NCBI RefSeq assembly: GCF_007827455.1
Contig: NZ_VISM01000001.1
Location: forward strand, 2,395,501 to 2,459,500
Length of the DNA: 64,000 nucleotides
Source of the DNA: Lutibacter sp. Hel_I_33_5
GTDB lineage: Bacteria > Bacteroidota > Bacteroidia > Flavobacteriales > Flavobacteriaceae
Reading direction: 5' to 3'
Under the pieces are notes generated by a model. The model searched no databases. It had not been told where the DNA came from and was given only the letters and a program-made list of their open reading frames with translations. The position numbers were made by a program, and so were the translations under genes. Positions 9,574 through 19,711 of the stretch are shown here, piece after piece (the stretch's first letter is position 1; each line of letters opens with the position of its first letter).

Positions 9574-9619
9574 AAAGTGGTAAAAAGTGGTAAAAAGTGG
9601 TAAATATTTTATATTTTTG
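9574..9619 (+). promoter_or_regulatory. MraZ operator (three AAAGTGG boxes) and mraZ promoter
   Basis: AAAGTGG occurs three times at 9574-9580, 9584-9590 and 9594-9600, each followed by TAA, giving an exact 10-base period. This matches the AAAGTG(T/G) plus 3-base spacer repeat described for MraZ binding in mollicutes. A -7 box TATTTTTG is at 9612-9619, so the boxes cover the upstream promoter region. Autoregulation of the dcw operon by MraZ is the likely role. Confidence 0.85.
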
Positions 9620-9643
9620 AGGCTTATGGAAAATTCTCAATAG

Positions 9644-10111
9644 TTGATAAACCTAATTGGAACATACGAATGTAAAGCTGATGCTAAAGGGAGGATGATG
9701 TTTTCATCTGCCTTTAAAAAGCAATTGGCGCCTGTGTTGCAAGATGGTTTTGTGGTAAAAAGAGCAGTTTTTCAGCCTTGTTTGGAATTGTATCCGATGA
9801 AAGAATGGAATTTGATGATGGAGAAAATCAACAAGTTAAACAGGTTTGTGAAAAAGAATAATGATTTTATTAGAAGGTTTACTGCTGGTGTGAAAATGGT
9901 AGAATTGGATGCTTCCGGTAGAATACTAATTCCAAAAGATTTATGTCAGTTTGCAGGGATTCAAAAACAAATTGTTTTGTCTTCGGCAGTGAATATTATT
10001 GAAGTTTGGGATAAGGAGAAATATGAAAAAGCTATCGACGACGCTGCGGTGGATTTTGCTGATTTAGCAGAAGAAGTAATGGGCAATACAGATAGTGATG
10101 AGTTATCATAA
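9644..10111 (+). CDS. mraZ: Transcriptional regulator MraZ
   Basis: MraZ is a double AbrB-like DNA-binding protein that opens the dcw cluster and controls its own promoter. The start motif MINLIGTYECKADAKGRMM and the second repeat LDASGRILIPKDL are diagnostic, and 155 residues is normal. The start must be the TTG at 9644, because an in-frame TAG at 9641-9643 immediately precedes it and the conserved N-terminus begins at that codon. The gene overlaps the start of rsmH by 14 bases. Confidence 0.95.
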   Translation: MINLIGTYECKADAKGRMMFSSAFKKQLAPVLQDGFVVKRAVFQPCLELYPMKEWNLMMEKINKLNRFVKKNNDFIRRFTAGVKMVELDASGRILIPKDLCQFAGIQKQIVLSSAVNIIEVWDKEKYEKAIDDAAVDFADLAEEVMGNTDSDELS

Positions 10112-10997
10112 CCCAGTTCTTTTACATGAGAGTATAGATGCCTTAGACATTAAAAAAGATGGGGTGTACGTTGATGTTACTTTTGGTGGCGGCGGACATT
10201 CTAGAGAGATTTTGAAAAGGCTAGGAGATAAAGGAAAGTTGTTTGGATTTGATCAGGATCCAGATGCTTTGGAAAATAATATAAACGACGATCGTTTTGT
10301 GTTAATTCCAGAAAACTTCCGATTTATTTCTAGGTTTTTGAGGTTTCATAATATTAAAAAGGTAGATGGAATTTTAGCAGATTTAGGAGTTTCATCTCAT
10401 CAATTTGATGAAGCGGAAAGAGGTTTTTCAATCCGTTTTGATGGAGATTTAGATATGAGAATGAATCAGAAATCTAAAGTGTCTGCAAAAGAAATCATCA
10501 ATAAGTATGATGAAGAAAGATTAGCAAACATTCTGTTTTTGTATGGAGAATTAAGAAACTCTAGAAATATTGCAAGAACAATTGTAGAAGCTAGAGAAGA
10601 TGAGAAAATAGAAACAAGTTTTCAGCTTAGAGAAGTGCTTAAGAGATTTCTTCCAAAAGCAAGAGAACATAAAATATTAGCACAGATATTCCAAGCAATT
10701 AGAATAGAAGTAAATGAAGAGTTGGATGTGCTTAAAGAATTTTTAGAACAAACACCAGGATTGTTAAAAGAAGATGGAAGGTTAAGTGTAATCTCTTATC
10801 ATTCATTAGAAGACAGATTGGTGAAACGATATATCCGAACAGGATTATTTAGTGGCGAGCCCGAAAAAGATTTTTTTGGAAACACAAGTGAACCGTTGCA
10901 AAAAGTTGGAAAGTTAATAGCGCCTACCCCAGAGGAAGTTAACATAAACAATAGGGCTCGCAGCGCTAAATTAAGAGTAGCAAGATTAAAGCAATAA
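10098..10997 (+). CDS. rsmH: 16S rRNA (cytosine-1402-N4)-methyltransferase
   Basis: RsmH methylates N4 of C1402 in the 16S rRNA P-site using S-adenosylmethionine. The SAM motif VDVTFGGGGHSREIL is near residue 28, and GILADLGVSSHQFDEAERGF and VISYHSLEDRLVKR are family signatures. I choose the ATG at 10098; a GTG one codon earlier is also in frame. The length is 299 residues. The start lies inside the 3' end of mraZ, suggesting translational coupling. Confidence 0.95.
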   Translation: MSYHNPVLLHESIDALDIKKDGVYVDVTFGGGGHSREILKRLGDKGKLFGFDQDPDALENNINDDRFVLIPENFRFISRFLRFHNIKKVDGILADLGVSSHQFDEAERGFSIRFDGDLDMRMNQKSKVSAKEIINKYDEERLANILFLYGELRNSRNIARTIVEAREDEKIETSFQLREVLKRFLPKAREHKILAQIFQAIRIEVNEELDVLKEFLEQTPGLLKEDGRLSVISYHSLEDRLVKRYIRTGLFSGEPEKDFFGNTSEPLQKVGKLIAPTPEEVNINNRARSAKLRVARLKQ

Positions 10998-11057
10998 GGG
11001 TTAAGTTATTGACGATAATAAGTCAAAAACATAATGCTTAGAGCATAAAGCGTATTT

Positions 11058-11384
11058 ATGTCCAAGGTGAAAAAAAGTGTATACGGTATTCTAAAAGGAA
11101 ATTTCCTTACAGATGAATCGGCTTTTAAAAACTGGCGGATATTAATTTTTATCGTTGCTCTTTTGCTAATAATGATTTCTAGTGCTCATAAGGCAGATAA
11201 AAAAGTAATACAAATTTCAAATCTTAATAAAGAAAAAAGAGAGTTAAGAGCAGAATATATAGATACCGGAAATATTTTAATGCAAATGAAAATGGAATCT
11301 AATATAAAAAGTAAAGTAGCTGCAATTGGATTGAAAGCTGCTAAAACACCACCTAAAAAGATAAAAGTAATATTTAAAGACTAA
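11058..11384 (+). CDS. ftsL: FtsL-like division protein
   Basis: This 108-residue single-pass membrane protein has a basic cytoplasmic N-terminus, a transmembrane segment ILIFIVALLLIMISS near residue 30-45, and a short helical periplasmic part (ISNLNKEKRELRAEYI) that looks like a coiled coil. Its position between rsmH and the PASTA-type FtsI is that of FtsL, the FtsQLB member that activates septal synthesis. FtsL is poorly conserved, so the call rests on topology and position. Confidence 0.82.
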   Translation: MSKVKKSVYGILKGNFLTDESAFKNWRILIFIVALLLIMISSAHKADKKVIQISNLNKEKRELRAEYIDTGNILMQMKMESNIKSKVAAIGLKAAKTPPKKIKVIFKD

Positions 11385-11388
11385 TACA

Positions 11389-13407
11389 TTGGCAACCCAC
11401 AAGAAAAGCATACTTAACAAATTCTACATTGTAGCTGCTTTTATGACGCTTTTCTTATTGGCAATAATCTTTAGAGTTTTTAATTTACAATACATTCAGG
11501 GAGAGAAATATAAGAGGCTTTCTACCGAAAGAAATATAAAGCAAGACACTGTTTATGCAAATAAAGGAAATGTGTATGCTGCTGATGGAAATTTATTAGC
11601 AACGTCTATGTCTAAGTATACCATTAGAATGGATGCAGTTGCTGTAAAAGACAAAATATTTTATGCCAATGTTTTAGAGTTGTCAAAAGAATTGTCAAAA
11701 ATGTTCGGAAAAACTACAGAACATTATGAGCAACGATTAAGAAATGCTAAAAAAAGTAGAAATAGGTATTTATTAATAGCAAGAAATGTTGGGTACAACG
11801 ATTATATTAAAATGAAGCAATTTCCCATCTTTAGAAAGGGAGTTTATAGAGGTGGGTTTATTGCTGAACACAAAACTGTAAGAGCGCATCCTATTGGTAA
11901 AATTGCAGAAAGAACTATTGGTTATCACGATTTTAGAGGTGATGCAGGGTTAGAGGGAGCGTATGCAAATCATATGAAAGGAGAAAATGGTGTACGTTGG
12001 AAGCAGAAAATTGCAAAAGGACAATGGAAGCCTATTAATGATGTAAACGAAAAAGAACCAATTGATGGTCATGATGTAATTACTACCATCGATGTGAATA
12101 TTCAAGATATTACACATCACGCTTTATTGCAACAATTAGAACATTTTGAGGCAGATCATGGTTGTGCTGTGGTGATGGAAACCAAAACAGGAGAGATAAA
12201 AGCAATTGCAAATCTTGGTAGAACCTCTGATGGTAAATATTTTGAAAAAAGAAATTATGCTATTTGGGAAAGTCATGAACCAGGTTCAACATTTAAACTA
12301 GCTAGTTTAATGGCGGCTTTAGATGATAAAGTAATAGACACATCAACAGTTGTTGATACAGAAAAAGGTAGAATATATATTCATAATAGAAAAGTAGAAG
12401 ATTCTCAGCGTGGTGGATACGGAAAAATTTCTGCGGCTAGAGTTTTTGAAGTTTCTTCTAATGTGGGTATCGTAAAACTGATTAAAAAACATTACGATGA
12501 AAAGCCTGAAAAATTTATATCAAAAATAAAAGAGTACGGGTTTACAAAAAAAATAGGGTTACCAATTAAAGGAGAAGGAAAGCCATTTGTGCCAACTCCA
12601 AAAAACAAAAAACGTTGGAATAAAATTTCTTTAGAATGGATGGCATGGGGTTATGGGGTTTCAGTAACTCCTTTACAAACATTAATGTTTTATAATGCTG
12701 TTGCAAATGATGGAGTTATGGTAAAGCCTCGTTTTATTAAAGAGTTAAGAAGAGAAGATAAAGTAGAAAAAGTTTATGAGACTGAAATTGTAAACGCAAG
12801 AATTGCATCTAAAGAAACCATAAAGAAAATAAAGACAGTGATGGAAAATGTGGTTGTTAAAGGAACTGCAGATAATATTTATTCACCAAACTTTTCTATG
12901 GCAGGAAAAACAGGAACTGCTAAAAAATACATTCCAAGACATAAAAATAATAAAGGAGAAACCATTTCTGGTCATTATTCAAATAAACACTATGTAGCGT
13001 CATTTGCAGGTTTTTTTCCAGTTGAAAATCCTAAATATTCTTGCATTGTTGTGGTTCATGATCCGAAGAAAGAAAAAGGATATTATGGAGCCATAGTTGC
13101 TGCGCCAGTATTTAAAGAAATTGCTCAAAAAATATACACCACAACACCTGTTGATGTACAATCTGTTGATGATAATGTGCAGATATCAGCATTAGATAAG
13201 TTGTTTAATAAATATGGAAACGCATTAACTAATACAAATAATACAATTCCAAATGTTAAAGGAATGTCTGGTATGGATGCGATTTCATTGTTAGAAAATA
13301 TTGGATTGAAAGTCCGTTTTACGGGTACAGGAAAAGTTACTTATCAATCTTTATCGAAAGGACAAAAAATAAAAAAAGGAACAACCATAACTCTAAAGTT
13401 AACCTAA
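11389..13407 (+). CDS. ftsI: Septal penicillin-binding protein FtsI (PBP3-like) with a PASTA domain
   Basis: This class B transpeptidase cross-links septal peptidoglycan. It has an N-terminal membrane anchor (AAFMTLFLLAIIFRVFNLQY), a dimerisation domain, and the active-site motifs SxxK in EPGSTFKLAS, SSN in VSSNVG and KTG in GKTGTAKKY. A C-terminal PASTA domain (IPNVKGMSGMDAISLLENIG) occupies roughly the last 65 residues; this is common in Bacteroidota but absent from E. coli FtsI. The start is a TTG at 11389, four bases after the ftsL stop; no ATG occurs before the membrane segment. The length is 672 residues. Confidence 0.94.
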   Translation: MATHKKSILNKFYIVAAFMTLFLLAIIFRVFNLQYIQGEKYKRLSTERNIKQDTVYANKGNVYAADGNLLATSMSKYTIRMDAVAVKDKIFYANVLELSKELSKMFGKTTEHYEQRLRNAKKSRNRYLLIARNVGYNDYIKMKQFPIFRKGVYRGGFIAEHKTVRAHPIGKIAERTIGYHDFRGDAGLEGAYANHMKGENGVRWKQKIAKGQWKPINDVNEKEPIDGHDVITTIDVNIQDITHHALLQQLEHFEADHGCAVVMETKTGEIKAIANLGRTSDGKYFEKRNYAIWESHEPGSTFKLASLMAALDDKVIDTSTVVDTEKGRIYIHNRKVEDSQRGGYGKISAARVFEVSSNVGIVKLIKKHYDEKPEKFISKIKEYGFTKKIGLPIKGEGKPFVPTPKNKKRWNKISLEWMAWGYGVSVTPLQTLMFYNAVANDGVMVKPRFIKELRREDKVEKVYETEIVNARIASKETIKKIKTVMENVVVKGTADNIYSPNFSMAGKTGTAKKYIPRHKNNKGETISGHYSNKHYVASFAGFFPVENPKYSCIVVVHDPKKEKGYYGAIVAAPVFKEIAQKIYTTTPVDVQSVDDNVQISALDKLFNKYGNALTNTNNTIPNVKGMSGMDAISLLENIGLKVRFTGTGKVTYQSLSKGQKIKKGTTITLKLT

Positions 13408-14874
13408 TTGAAAATACTTAAAGATATATTATATAAGGTTTCTGTAAATGCTGTTTTTGGCGATACAAATATTGGTGTGAAAAGCATTGTATTTGATTCT
13501 AGAAAAACTGAACAAAATACTGTCTTTATAGCATTAAAAGGAACATTGGTAGATGGTCATGAATATATCGAAAAAGCCATAAAGTTAGGAGCAACGTCTA
13601 TCATTTGTGAAGATATTCCTAAAGATAAAAATGAAGGAATTACCTATGTGCAAGTTGAAAATTCAAATTCAGCATTAGCTATAATGGCTTCTAATTTTTT
13701 CGAAAACCCTTCAACAAATTTACAGTTAGTTGGTGTTACAGGAACTAATGGTAAAACTACCGTTGCATCATTGTTGTATCAACTCTTTAAGAAAGCAGGA
13801 TATAAAGTTGGTTTACTATCTACCGTAAAAATTATGGTTGATGAGGTTGAGTATAAAGCAACCCATACTACTCCAGATTCTGTAACAATCAATCAATATT
13901 TAGATACGATGGTTGAAGCTGGTGTGGCCTATTGTTTTATGGAAGTAAGTTCTCATGGGATTCATCAAAAAAGAACTGCTGGCTTACATTTTGCAGGTGG
14001 AATTTTCACAAATCTTTCCCACGATCATTTAGATTATCACAACACATTTGCAGAATATAGAGACACTAAAAAAATATTCTTTGATGAGTTACCAAAAACG
14101 GCATTTGCATTAATAAATATTGATGATAAGAATGCTGGTTTTATGCTGCAAAATTCGAAAGCAAAAAAATATTCGTATGCATTAAAAACCATAGGAGATT
14201 ATAAGGCTAAGATTTTAGAAAAACGTTTTTCCGGAACATTAATAAATGTTAATGGAATAGAAGTGTGGACGAAATTGATAGGAGAATTTAATATCTATAA
14301 TTTATTAGCAATTGTAGGAACAGCCCAATTATTAGGACTCGAAAGATTAGAAGTCTTGCGGATAATAAGTGAGTTAGAAAGTGTAAGTGGACGTTTTCAG
14401 TATACAATTTCAAAAGAAAATATTACGGGAATTGTAGATTATGCACATACACCAGATGCTTTAAAAAATGTGTTAGAAACAATTAATGATATAAGAACTG
14501 GTAACGAAAAAGTGATTACCGTTGTAGGATGTGGTGGCGATAGAGACAAAACTAAAAGACCAAAAATGGCGCATATAGCTTCTCAATTAAGTAATCAAGC
14601 AATATTTACTTCAGACAATCCAAGAACAGAAAATCCACAAACCATTATTGATGAAATGGAAGTTGGAGTTTCGCCAGAAAATTATAAAAAAACATTATCG
14701 GTTTTAGACAGAAAACAAGCAATAAAAGCAGCTTGTAAATTTTCTGAACCAGGAGATATTGTTTTAGTCGCAGGAAAAGGGCATGAAAATTATCAAGAAA
14801 TAAACGGAGAACGTTTTCATTTTGATGATATGGAAATAGTTACAGAATGTTTTAACCAACTAAAAAAATTATAA
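13408..14874 (+). CDS. murE: UDP-MurNAc-tripeptide ligase, meso-diaminopimelate type
   Basis: MurE adds the third amino acid to UDP-MurNAc-L-Ala-D-Glu. The ATP motif VTGTNGKTT is near residue 110, and the substrate-selecting motif DNPR (TSDNPRTENP) indicates meso-diaminopimelate rather than lysine. The length of 488 residues is typical. The start is a TTG at 13408 that immediately follows the ftsI stop codon, with no spacer at all. The next gene, mraY, follows its own stop in the same way. Confidence 0.95.
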   Translation: MKILKDILYKVSVNAVFGDTNIGVKSIVFDSRKTEQNTVFIALKGTLVDGHEYIEKAIKLGATSIICEDIPKDKNEGITYVQVENSNSALAIMASNFFENPSTNLQLVGVTGTNGKTTVASLLYQLFKKAGYKVGLLSTVKIMVDEVEYKATHTTPDSVTINQYLDTMVEAGVAYCFMEVSSHGIHQKRTAGLHFAGGIFTNLSHDHLDYHNTFAEYRDTKKIFFDELPKTAFALINIDDKNAGFMLQNSKAKKYSYALKTIGDYKAKILEKRFSGTLINVNGIEVWTKLIGEFNIYNLLAIVGTAQLLGLERLEVLRIISELESVSGRFQYTISKENITGIVDYAHTPDALKNVLETINDIRTGNEKVITVVGCGGDRDKTKRPKMAHIASQLSNQAIFTSDNPRTENPQTIIDEMEVGVSPENYKKTLSVLDRKQAIKAACKFSEPGDIVLVAGKGHENYQEINGERFHFDDMEIVTECFNQLKKL

Positions 14875-16101
14875 ATGCTGTATTATTTATTTCAATATTT
14901 AGAAGAACAATTTAATCTTACGGGAGCTAGTGTGTTTCAATTTATCACTTTTCGTGCAGCTGCTGCTTTTATTGTTTCATTATTGATTTCTGCTATTTTC
15001 GGTAAGAAAATTATTAGGTTTTTACAAAAACAACAGGTAGGAGAAAGTATACGTGATTTAGGTTTAGAAGGACAAGCGGAAAAAGCAGGAACTCCAACTA
15101 TGGGTGGAATTATTATCATTATGGCAACCTTAATTCCTGTGTTATTATTAGCGAAATTAGAAAATATTTACATCATCATTTTATTGATTACCACAGTTTG
15201 GATGGGGTTAATTGGTTTTACTGATGATTATATAAAAGTATTTAAAAAAGACAAGCAAGGTTTAAAAGGGAAGTTTAAAGTTTTAGGTCAAGTTGGATTA
15301 GGAATTATCGTTGGTTCGATGCTTTATTTCCATCCAGATGTAACCATGAAAGAACAATTGCCAAAAGCAGAACAAATAGAGCAAGCTAATGGTAAAATAA
15401 AAGTTTTTGGAGATGCAGAAAAGTCAACAAAAACGACAGTTCCGTTTTTAAAAGACAACGAATTAGATTACGCAAAAGCATTAAGTTTTTTAGGTGATGA
15501 TTATCAAAAGTATGGTTGGATTGTCTTCATTTTTATTGTTGTTTTTATAGTGACGGGAATTTCTAATGGGGCAAATTTAACAGACGGAATAGATGGCTTA
15601 GCAGCAGGAACATCAGCCATTATGGTAATTACGCTCGCGGTTTTTGCATGGGTTTCGGGTAATATCATTTTCGCAGATTATTTAGATGTAATGTATATCC
15701 CTAAATCGGGAGAAATGACAGTTTTTATACTTGCTTTTGCAGGAGCTTTAATAGGTTTTCTTTGGTACAACACGTATCCAGCACAAGTATTTATGGGAGA
15801 TACAGGGAGTTTAACAATTGGTGGAATTATCGCAGTAATAGCAATAGCAATTAGAAAAGAATTGTTGTTGCCAATTCTTGCTGGAGTATTTGTTGTAGAA
15901 AATTTATCAGTGATGTTACAAGTTTCTTGGTTTAAATACACAAGAAAAAAATATGGTGAAGGAAGACGAATTTTTAAAATGTCACCCTTACATCATCATT
16001 ATCAGAAATTAAGTTATCACGAAAGTAAAATTGTTACACGTTTTTGGATTGTTGGTGTTTTGCTAGCAGTGCTAACAATTGTAACTCTAAAATTAAGATA
16101 G
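14875..16101 (+). CDS. mraY: Phospho-MurNAc-pentapeptide transferase
   Basis: MraY makes lipid I on undecaprenyl phosphate in the inner membrane. About ten hydrophobic segments are visible with signatures [31 protein letters not shown] and the catalytic-loop region PLHHHYQ. At 408 residues it is longer than the ~360 of E. coli because of a hydrophilic insert of about 55 residues near positions 155-210 (from about [11 protein letters not shown] to DDYQKYGW). The ATG follows the murE stop directly. Confidence 0.95.
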   Translation: MLYYLFQYLEEQFNLTGASVFQFITFRAAAAFIVSLLISAIFGKKIIRFLQKQQVGESIRDLGLEGQAEKAGTPTMGGIIIIMATLIPVLLLAKLENIYIIILLITTVWMGLIGFTDDYIKVFKKDKQGLKGKFKVLGQVGLGIIVGSMLYFHPDVTMKEQLPKAEQIEQANGKIKVFGDAEKSTKTTVPFLKDNELDYAKALSFLGDDYQKYGWIVFIFIVVFIVTGISNGANLTDGIDGLAAGTSAIMVITLAVFAWVSGNIIFADYLDVMYIPKSGEMTVFILAFAGALIGFLWYNTYPAQVFMGDTGSLTIGGIIAVIAIAIRKELLLPILAGVFVVENLSVMLQVSWFKYTRKKYGEGRRIFKMSPLHHHYQKLSYHESKIVTRFWIVGVLLAVLTIVTLKLR

Positions 16102-16102
16102 T

Positions 16103-17437
16103 GTGAAAAAACTAGTTGTTTTAGGAGGTGGAGAGAGTGGAGTTGGTACAGCTATTTTAGGAAAGCAAAAAGGATATAAAGTCTTTGTTTCAGATAAAGG
16201 AAGTATATCAAATAAATATAAAGAAGTTCTTTTAAATAATGAGATAGATTTTGAAGAGAATCAGCATACAGAAAGTGAGATTTTTAATGCTGATGTTGTG
16301 ATGAAAAGCCCTGGAATTCCAGATAAAGTAGCCTTAGTTCAAACGTTACTAAAAAAAGGTATTCTAGTTATTTCAGAAATAGAGTTTGCATCACAATTTA
16401 CAGATGCTACTATTGTTGGAGTTACAGGTTCTAATGGTAAAACTACCACAACAATGCTAACGCATCATCTTTTAAAATCTAGTGGGATTCATGTTGGAAT
16501 GGCAGGTAATATTGGTGATAGTTTTGCGCTTCAAATTGCAGAACAAAACCATAAAAACTATGTGTTAGAATTAAGTAGTTTTCAATTAGATGGAATCGAG
16601 AAGTTTAATTCACACATTGCCATAATAACCAATATTTCTCCAGATCATTTAGATAGATATGATTACGATTACAACAAGTATATCGCGTCAAAGTTTAGAA
16701 TCAGTCAGAATCAAACCCCTGATGATTTTTTAATATACGATGCTGATGATGATGCGATTAATACTTGGTTAAAAAACAATAAAACAAAAGCAACATTAAT
16801 ACCTTTTTCTATAAAAAGAGAATTAGAATTTGGTGCTTTTTTAAAAGATAAAAACATAATAACAATTATTAATACCAAACAATTCAAGATGCCATTAACT
16901 AAGTTATCATTACAAGGAAATCATAATATTAAAAATGCAATGGCTGCCACGTTGTCTGCGCAATTATTGAATGTAAGAAAGCAAAATATTGCAGAAAGCT
17001 TATCAAACTTTGAAGGTGTAGAACATCGTTTAGAAAATGTTCAAAAAATTAGAGGTGTGCAGTTTATTAATGATAGCAAAGCTACCAATGTAAATGCAAC
17101 TTTTTATGCTTTGGAATGTATGAAAACTCCTACAGTTTGGATAGTTGGTGGTGTAGATAAAGGAAATGATTATACAGATTTAATGCCATTAGTAAGAGAA
17201 AAAGTAAAAGCTATTGTTTGTTTAGGCGTAGATAATTCTAAGATTTTAGAAACGTTTGGGAATGTTGTAGATGTTTTTGTAGAAACAGCAGGAGCTGAAG
17301 AAGCAGTAAAAGTGGCTAAAAAAATATCAGAAAAAGGAGATACTGTTTTATTATCGCCTGCATGTGCAAGTTTTGATTTATTTAATAATTACGAGGATAG
17401 AGGACGTCAATTTAAAGCGGCAGTTAGAGGTTTATAA
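16103..17437 (+). CDS. murD: UDP-MurNAc-L-alanine:D-glutamate ligase
   Basis: MurD adds D-glutamate in cytoplasmic peptidoglycan precursor synthesis. It shows the N-terminal nucleotide-sugar glycine motif LGGGESGVG, the ATP motif GVTGSNGKTTTT and the Mur ligase C-terminal domain ending SPACASFDLFNNYEDRG. The start is a GTG at 16103, one base after the mraY stop; the conserved N-terminal strand begins there. The length of 444 residues is normal. Confidence 0.95.
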   Translation: MKKLVVLGGGESGVGTAILGKQKGYKVFVSDKGSISNKYKEVLLNNEIDFEENQHTESEIFNADVVMKSPGIPDKVALVQTLLKKGILVISEIEFASQFTDATIVGVTGSNGKTTTTMLTHHLLKSSGIHVGMAGNIGDSFALQIAEQNHKNYVLELSSFQLDGIEKFNSHIAIITNISPDHLDRYDYDYNKYIASKFRISQNQTPDDFLIYDADDDAINTWLKNNKTKATLIPFSIKRELEFGAFLKDKNIITIINTKQFKMPLTKLSLQGNHNIKNAMAATLSAQLLNVRKQNIAESLSNFEGVEHRLENVQKIRGVQFINDSKATNVNATFYALECMKTPTVWIVGGVDKGNDYTDLMPLVREKVKAIVCLGVDNSKILETFGNVVDVFVETAGAEEAVKVAKKISEKGDTVLLSPACASFDLFNNYEDRGRQFKAAVRGL

Positions 17438-17442
17438 AAAGA

Positions 17443-18633
17443 ATGAAAACCATTTTACAACATATAAAAGGTGATAAAACCATTTGGGCAATTGTAGCTG
17501 TTTTGGCAATACTTTCCTTTATGCCAGTTTATAGCGCAAGCACAAACTTAGTATATGGTGTAGGTTCTGGATCTACTTTAGGATATTTAATTAAACATAT
17601 GGTGCTGTTAATAATGGGTTTTGCTATTATTTATGGCGTTCATAAAATTCCGTATAGATATTTTAGTGGCGGTTCAGTTATAATGTTACCAGTAGTTGTT
17701 ATTCTACTGATTTTTACGTTAGCACAAGGCACAACCATTGGAGGGGCAAATGCAAGTAGATGGATTCGTATTCCGTTTGTTGGTATTGGTTTTCAAACAT
17801 CCACATTGGCAGGTTTGGTGTTGATGGTCTATGTGTCTAGATATTTAGCAAAAAACAAAGAAAGAGAAATTCAGTTTAAAGAAAGTTTATTACAACTTTG
17901 GTTGCCAGTTGCAGCAGTATTGATATTGATTTTACCTGCAAATTTTTCTACTACGGCTATAATTTTTTCAATGATATTATTAATCACTTTTATTGGTGGT
18001 TACCCATTAAAATATATCGCATTTATTTTAGGAATAGGAATTGTTGCGTTAACCTTTTTTATTCTGATAGCAAAAGTGTTTCCTGATGCAATGCCAAATA
18101 GAGTAAATACTTGGCAAAGTAGAATTGAGAATTTTTCCAAAGCAGACGGGTCTGAAAGTTATCAAGTAGAAAAAGCAAAGATAGCAGTCGCAACGGGTGG
18201 AATTGTTGGGAAAGGTCCTGGTAAAAGTGTGCAAAAGAATTTTCTACCTCAATCATCTTCAGATTTTATTTATGCAATTATAGTAGAAGAATACGGTTTA
18301 ATTGGTGGATTTGTAATTGTATTTATTTACTTTTTATTACTCTTTAGAATTTTTATTGTGGTACGGAAAACCACAACAATTTTCGGAACATTATTGGTTT
18401 TGGGAGTTGGTATTCCAATCATATTTCAAGCAACAATTAATATGGCGGTAGCAACAAATATTTTTCCCGTTACTGGTCAAACACTACCGCTTATAAGTAG
18501 TGGAGGAACTTCAATTTGGATGACCTGTTTTGCACTTGGAATGATATTAAGTGTGAGTGCATCAAAAGATGAGACAGAAGAAGATATTTTAGATGATAAC
18601 CCTTTAGATATACTCCATGAAACAATCGATTAA
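17443..18633 (+). CDS. ftsW: SEDS-family septal glycosyltransferase FtsW
   Basis: FtsW polymerises lipid II at the septum together with FtsI. The protein is a multi-pass membrane protein of 396 residues with the SEDS signature near the C-terminus ([17 protein letters not shown]). The C-terminal cytoplasmic tail is short and acidic. Its 3' end overlaps murG by 17 bases. The position between murD and murG supports FtsW rather than RodA. Confidence 0.94.
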   Translation: MKTILQHIKGDKTIWAIVAVLAILSFMPVYSASTNLVYGVGSGSTLGYLIKHMVLLIMGFAIIYGVHKIPYRYFSGGSVIMLPVVVILLIFTLAQGTTIGGANASRWIRIPFVGIGFQTSTLAGLVLMVYVSRYLAKNKEREIQFKESLLQLWLPVAAVLILILPANFSTTAIIFSMILLITFIGGYPLKYIAFILGIGIVALTFFILIAKVFPDAMPNRVNTWQSRIENFSKADGSESYQVEKAKIAVATGGIVGKGPGKSVQKNFLPQSSSDFIYAIIVEEYGLIGGFVIVFIYFLLLFRIFIVVRKTTTIFGTLLVLGVGIPIIFQATINMAVATNIFPVTGQTLPLISSGGTSIWMTCFALGMILSVSASKDETEEDILDDNPLDILHETID

Positions 18634-19711
18634 CATCATAATTTCTGGAGGTGGAACAGGCGGACATATTTATCCAGCGATTGCGATTGCGAATGAATTA
18701 AAATTACGTTATCCAGAAGCTAACTTTTTATTTGTTGGCGCAAAAGATAAAATGGAGATGGAAAAAGTTCCTCAAGCGGGATATGAAATTAAAGGATTGT
18801 GGATTTCTGGAATTCAAAGAAAACTAAGCTTAAAAAATTTATCATTTCCATTTAAATTAATCAGTAGTTTGTGGAAAGCAAATTCAATTATTAGAAATTT
18901 CAAACCTGATGTTGCTATCGGAACAGGCGGGTTTGCGAGCGGACCAACTTTAATGGCAGCGAATAGGAAAAAGATACCAACTTTAATTCAAGAACAGAAT
19001 TCATATCCAGGAATTACGAATAAATTATTGAGTAAAAAAGCACAAAAAATTTGTGTTGCTTACGATCATTTAGAGCGTTTTTTTCCAGAGAATAAAATCA
19101 TTAAAACTGGGAATCCAGTAAGACAAGATTTATTGTCTATACATACAAAAGTTGAAGAAGCAAATTCGTTTTTTAAACTTAAAAAAGATAAGAAAACAGT
19201 ATTGGTTTTAGGGGGGAGTTTAGGAGCAAGAAGAGTAAATCAATTAATAGAAAGTCAATTAGATTTTTTTAAAAATCAAGAGGTACAAGTTGTTTGGCAA
19301 TGTGGTAAATTATATGTGAATGATTATGAAAAGTATAATGAATTTGACGCAATTCAAGTACATCAATTCTTAAACAGAATGGATTTAGCATATGCAGCTT
19401 CGGATGTAATAATTTCTAGAGCTGGCGCAAGTTCGGTATCAGAATTATGCATTGTAGGGAAACCAACAATTTTTATTCCTTCTCCAAATGTAGCAGAAGA
19501 TCATCAAACTAAAAATGCAAAATCTATTGCAGATAAACATGGTGCTATTTTAATTAAAGAAAGTGAGTTGGAAACATTTCCAATTGTATTTGAAACACTT
19601 TTAAAAGACGAAGGAAAGCAACAAAGTTTGTCAGAAAATATTAAAGAATTAGCGTTGCCTAGTGCAACATCAGATATTGTAAACGAAATTGAAAAGCTGT
19701 TAAATAAGTGA
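18617..19711 (+). CDS. murG: UDP-GlcNAc:lipid I N-acetylglucosaminyltransferase
   Basis: MurG converts lipid I to lipid II on the cytoplasmic membrane face. The N-terminal loop [12 protein letters not shown] and the acceptor-domain GTGGFASGP are diagnostic, with the donor-site region [13 protein letters not shown] in the C-terminal half. The length of 364 residues is typical. The ATG lies within the last 17 bases of ftsW, and the stop overlaps the murC GTG start. Confidence 0.95.
   Translation: MKQSINIIISGGGTGGHIYPAIAIANELKLRYPEANFLFVGAKDKMEMEKVPQAGYEIKGLWISGIQRKLSLKNLSFPFKLISSLWKANSIIRNFKPDVAIGTGGFASGPTLMAANRKKIPTLIQEQNSYPGITNKLLSKKAQKICVAYDHLERFFPENKIIKTGNPVRQDLLSIHTKVEEANSFFKLKKDKKTVLVLGGSLGARRVNQLIESQLDFFKNQEVQVVWQCGKLYVNDYEKYNEFDAIQVHQFLNRMDLAYAASDVIISRAGASSVSELCIVGKPTIFIPSPNVAEDHQTKNAKSIADKHGAILIKESELETFPIVFETLLKDEGKQQSLSENIKELALPSATSDIVNEIEKLLNK

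Noticed and set aside
9626..9643. ATG at 9626 as the mraZ start.
   Set aside because: It reads five codons and stops at TAG 9641-9643, one codon before the conserved MraZ N-terminus; the TTG at 9644 is the only workable start. A tiny coupled upstream frame is possible but unsupported.
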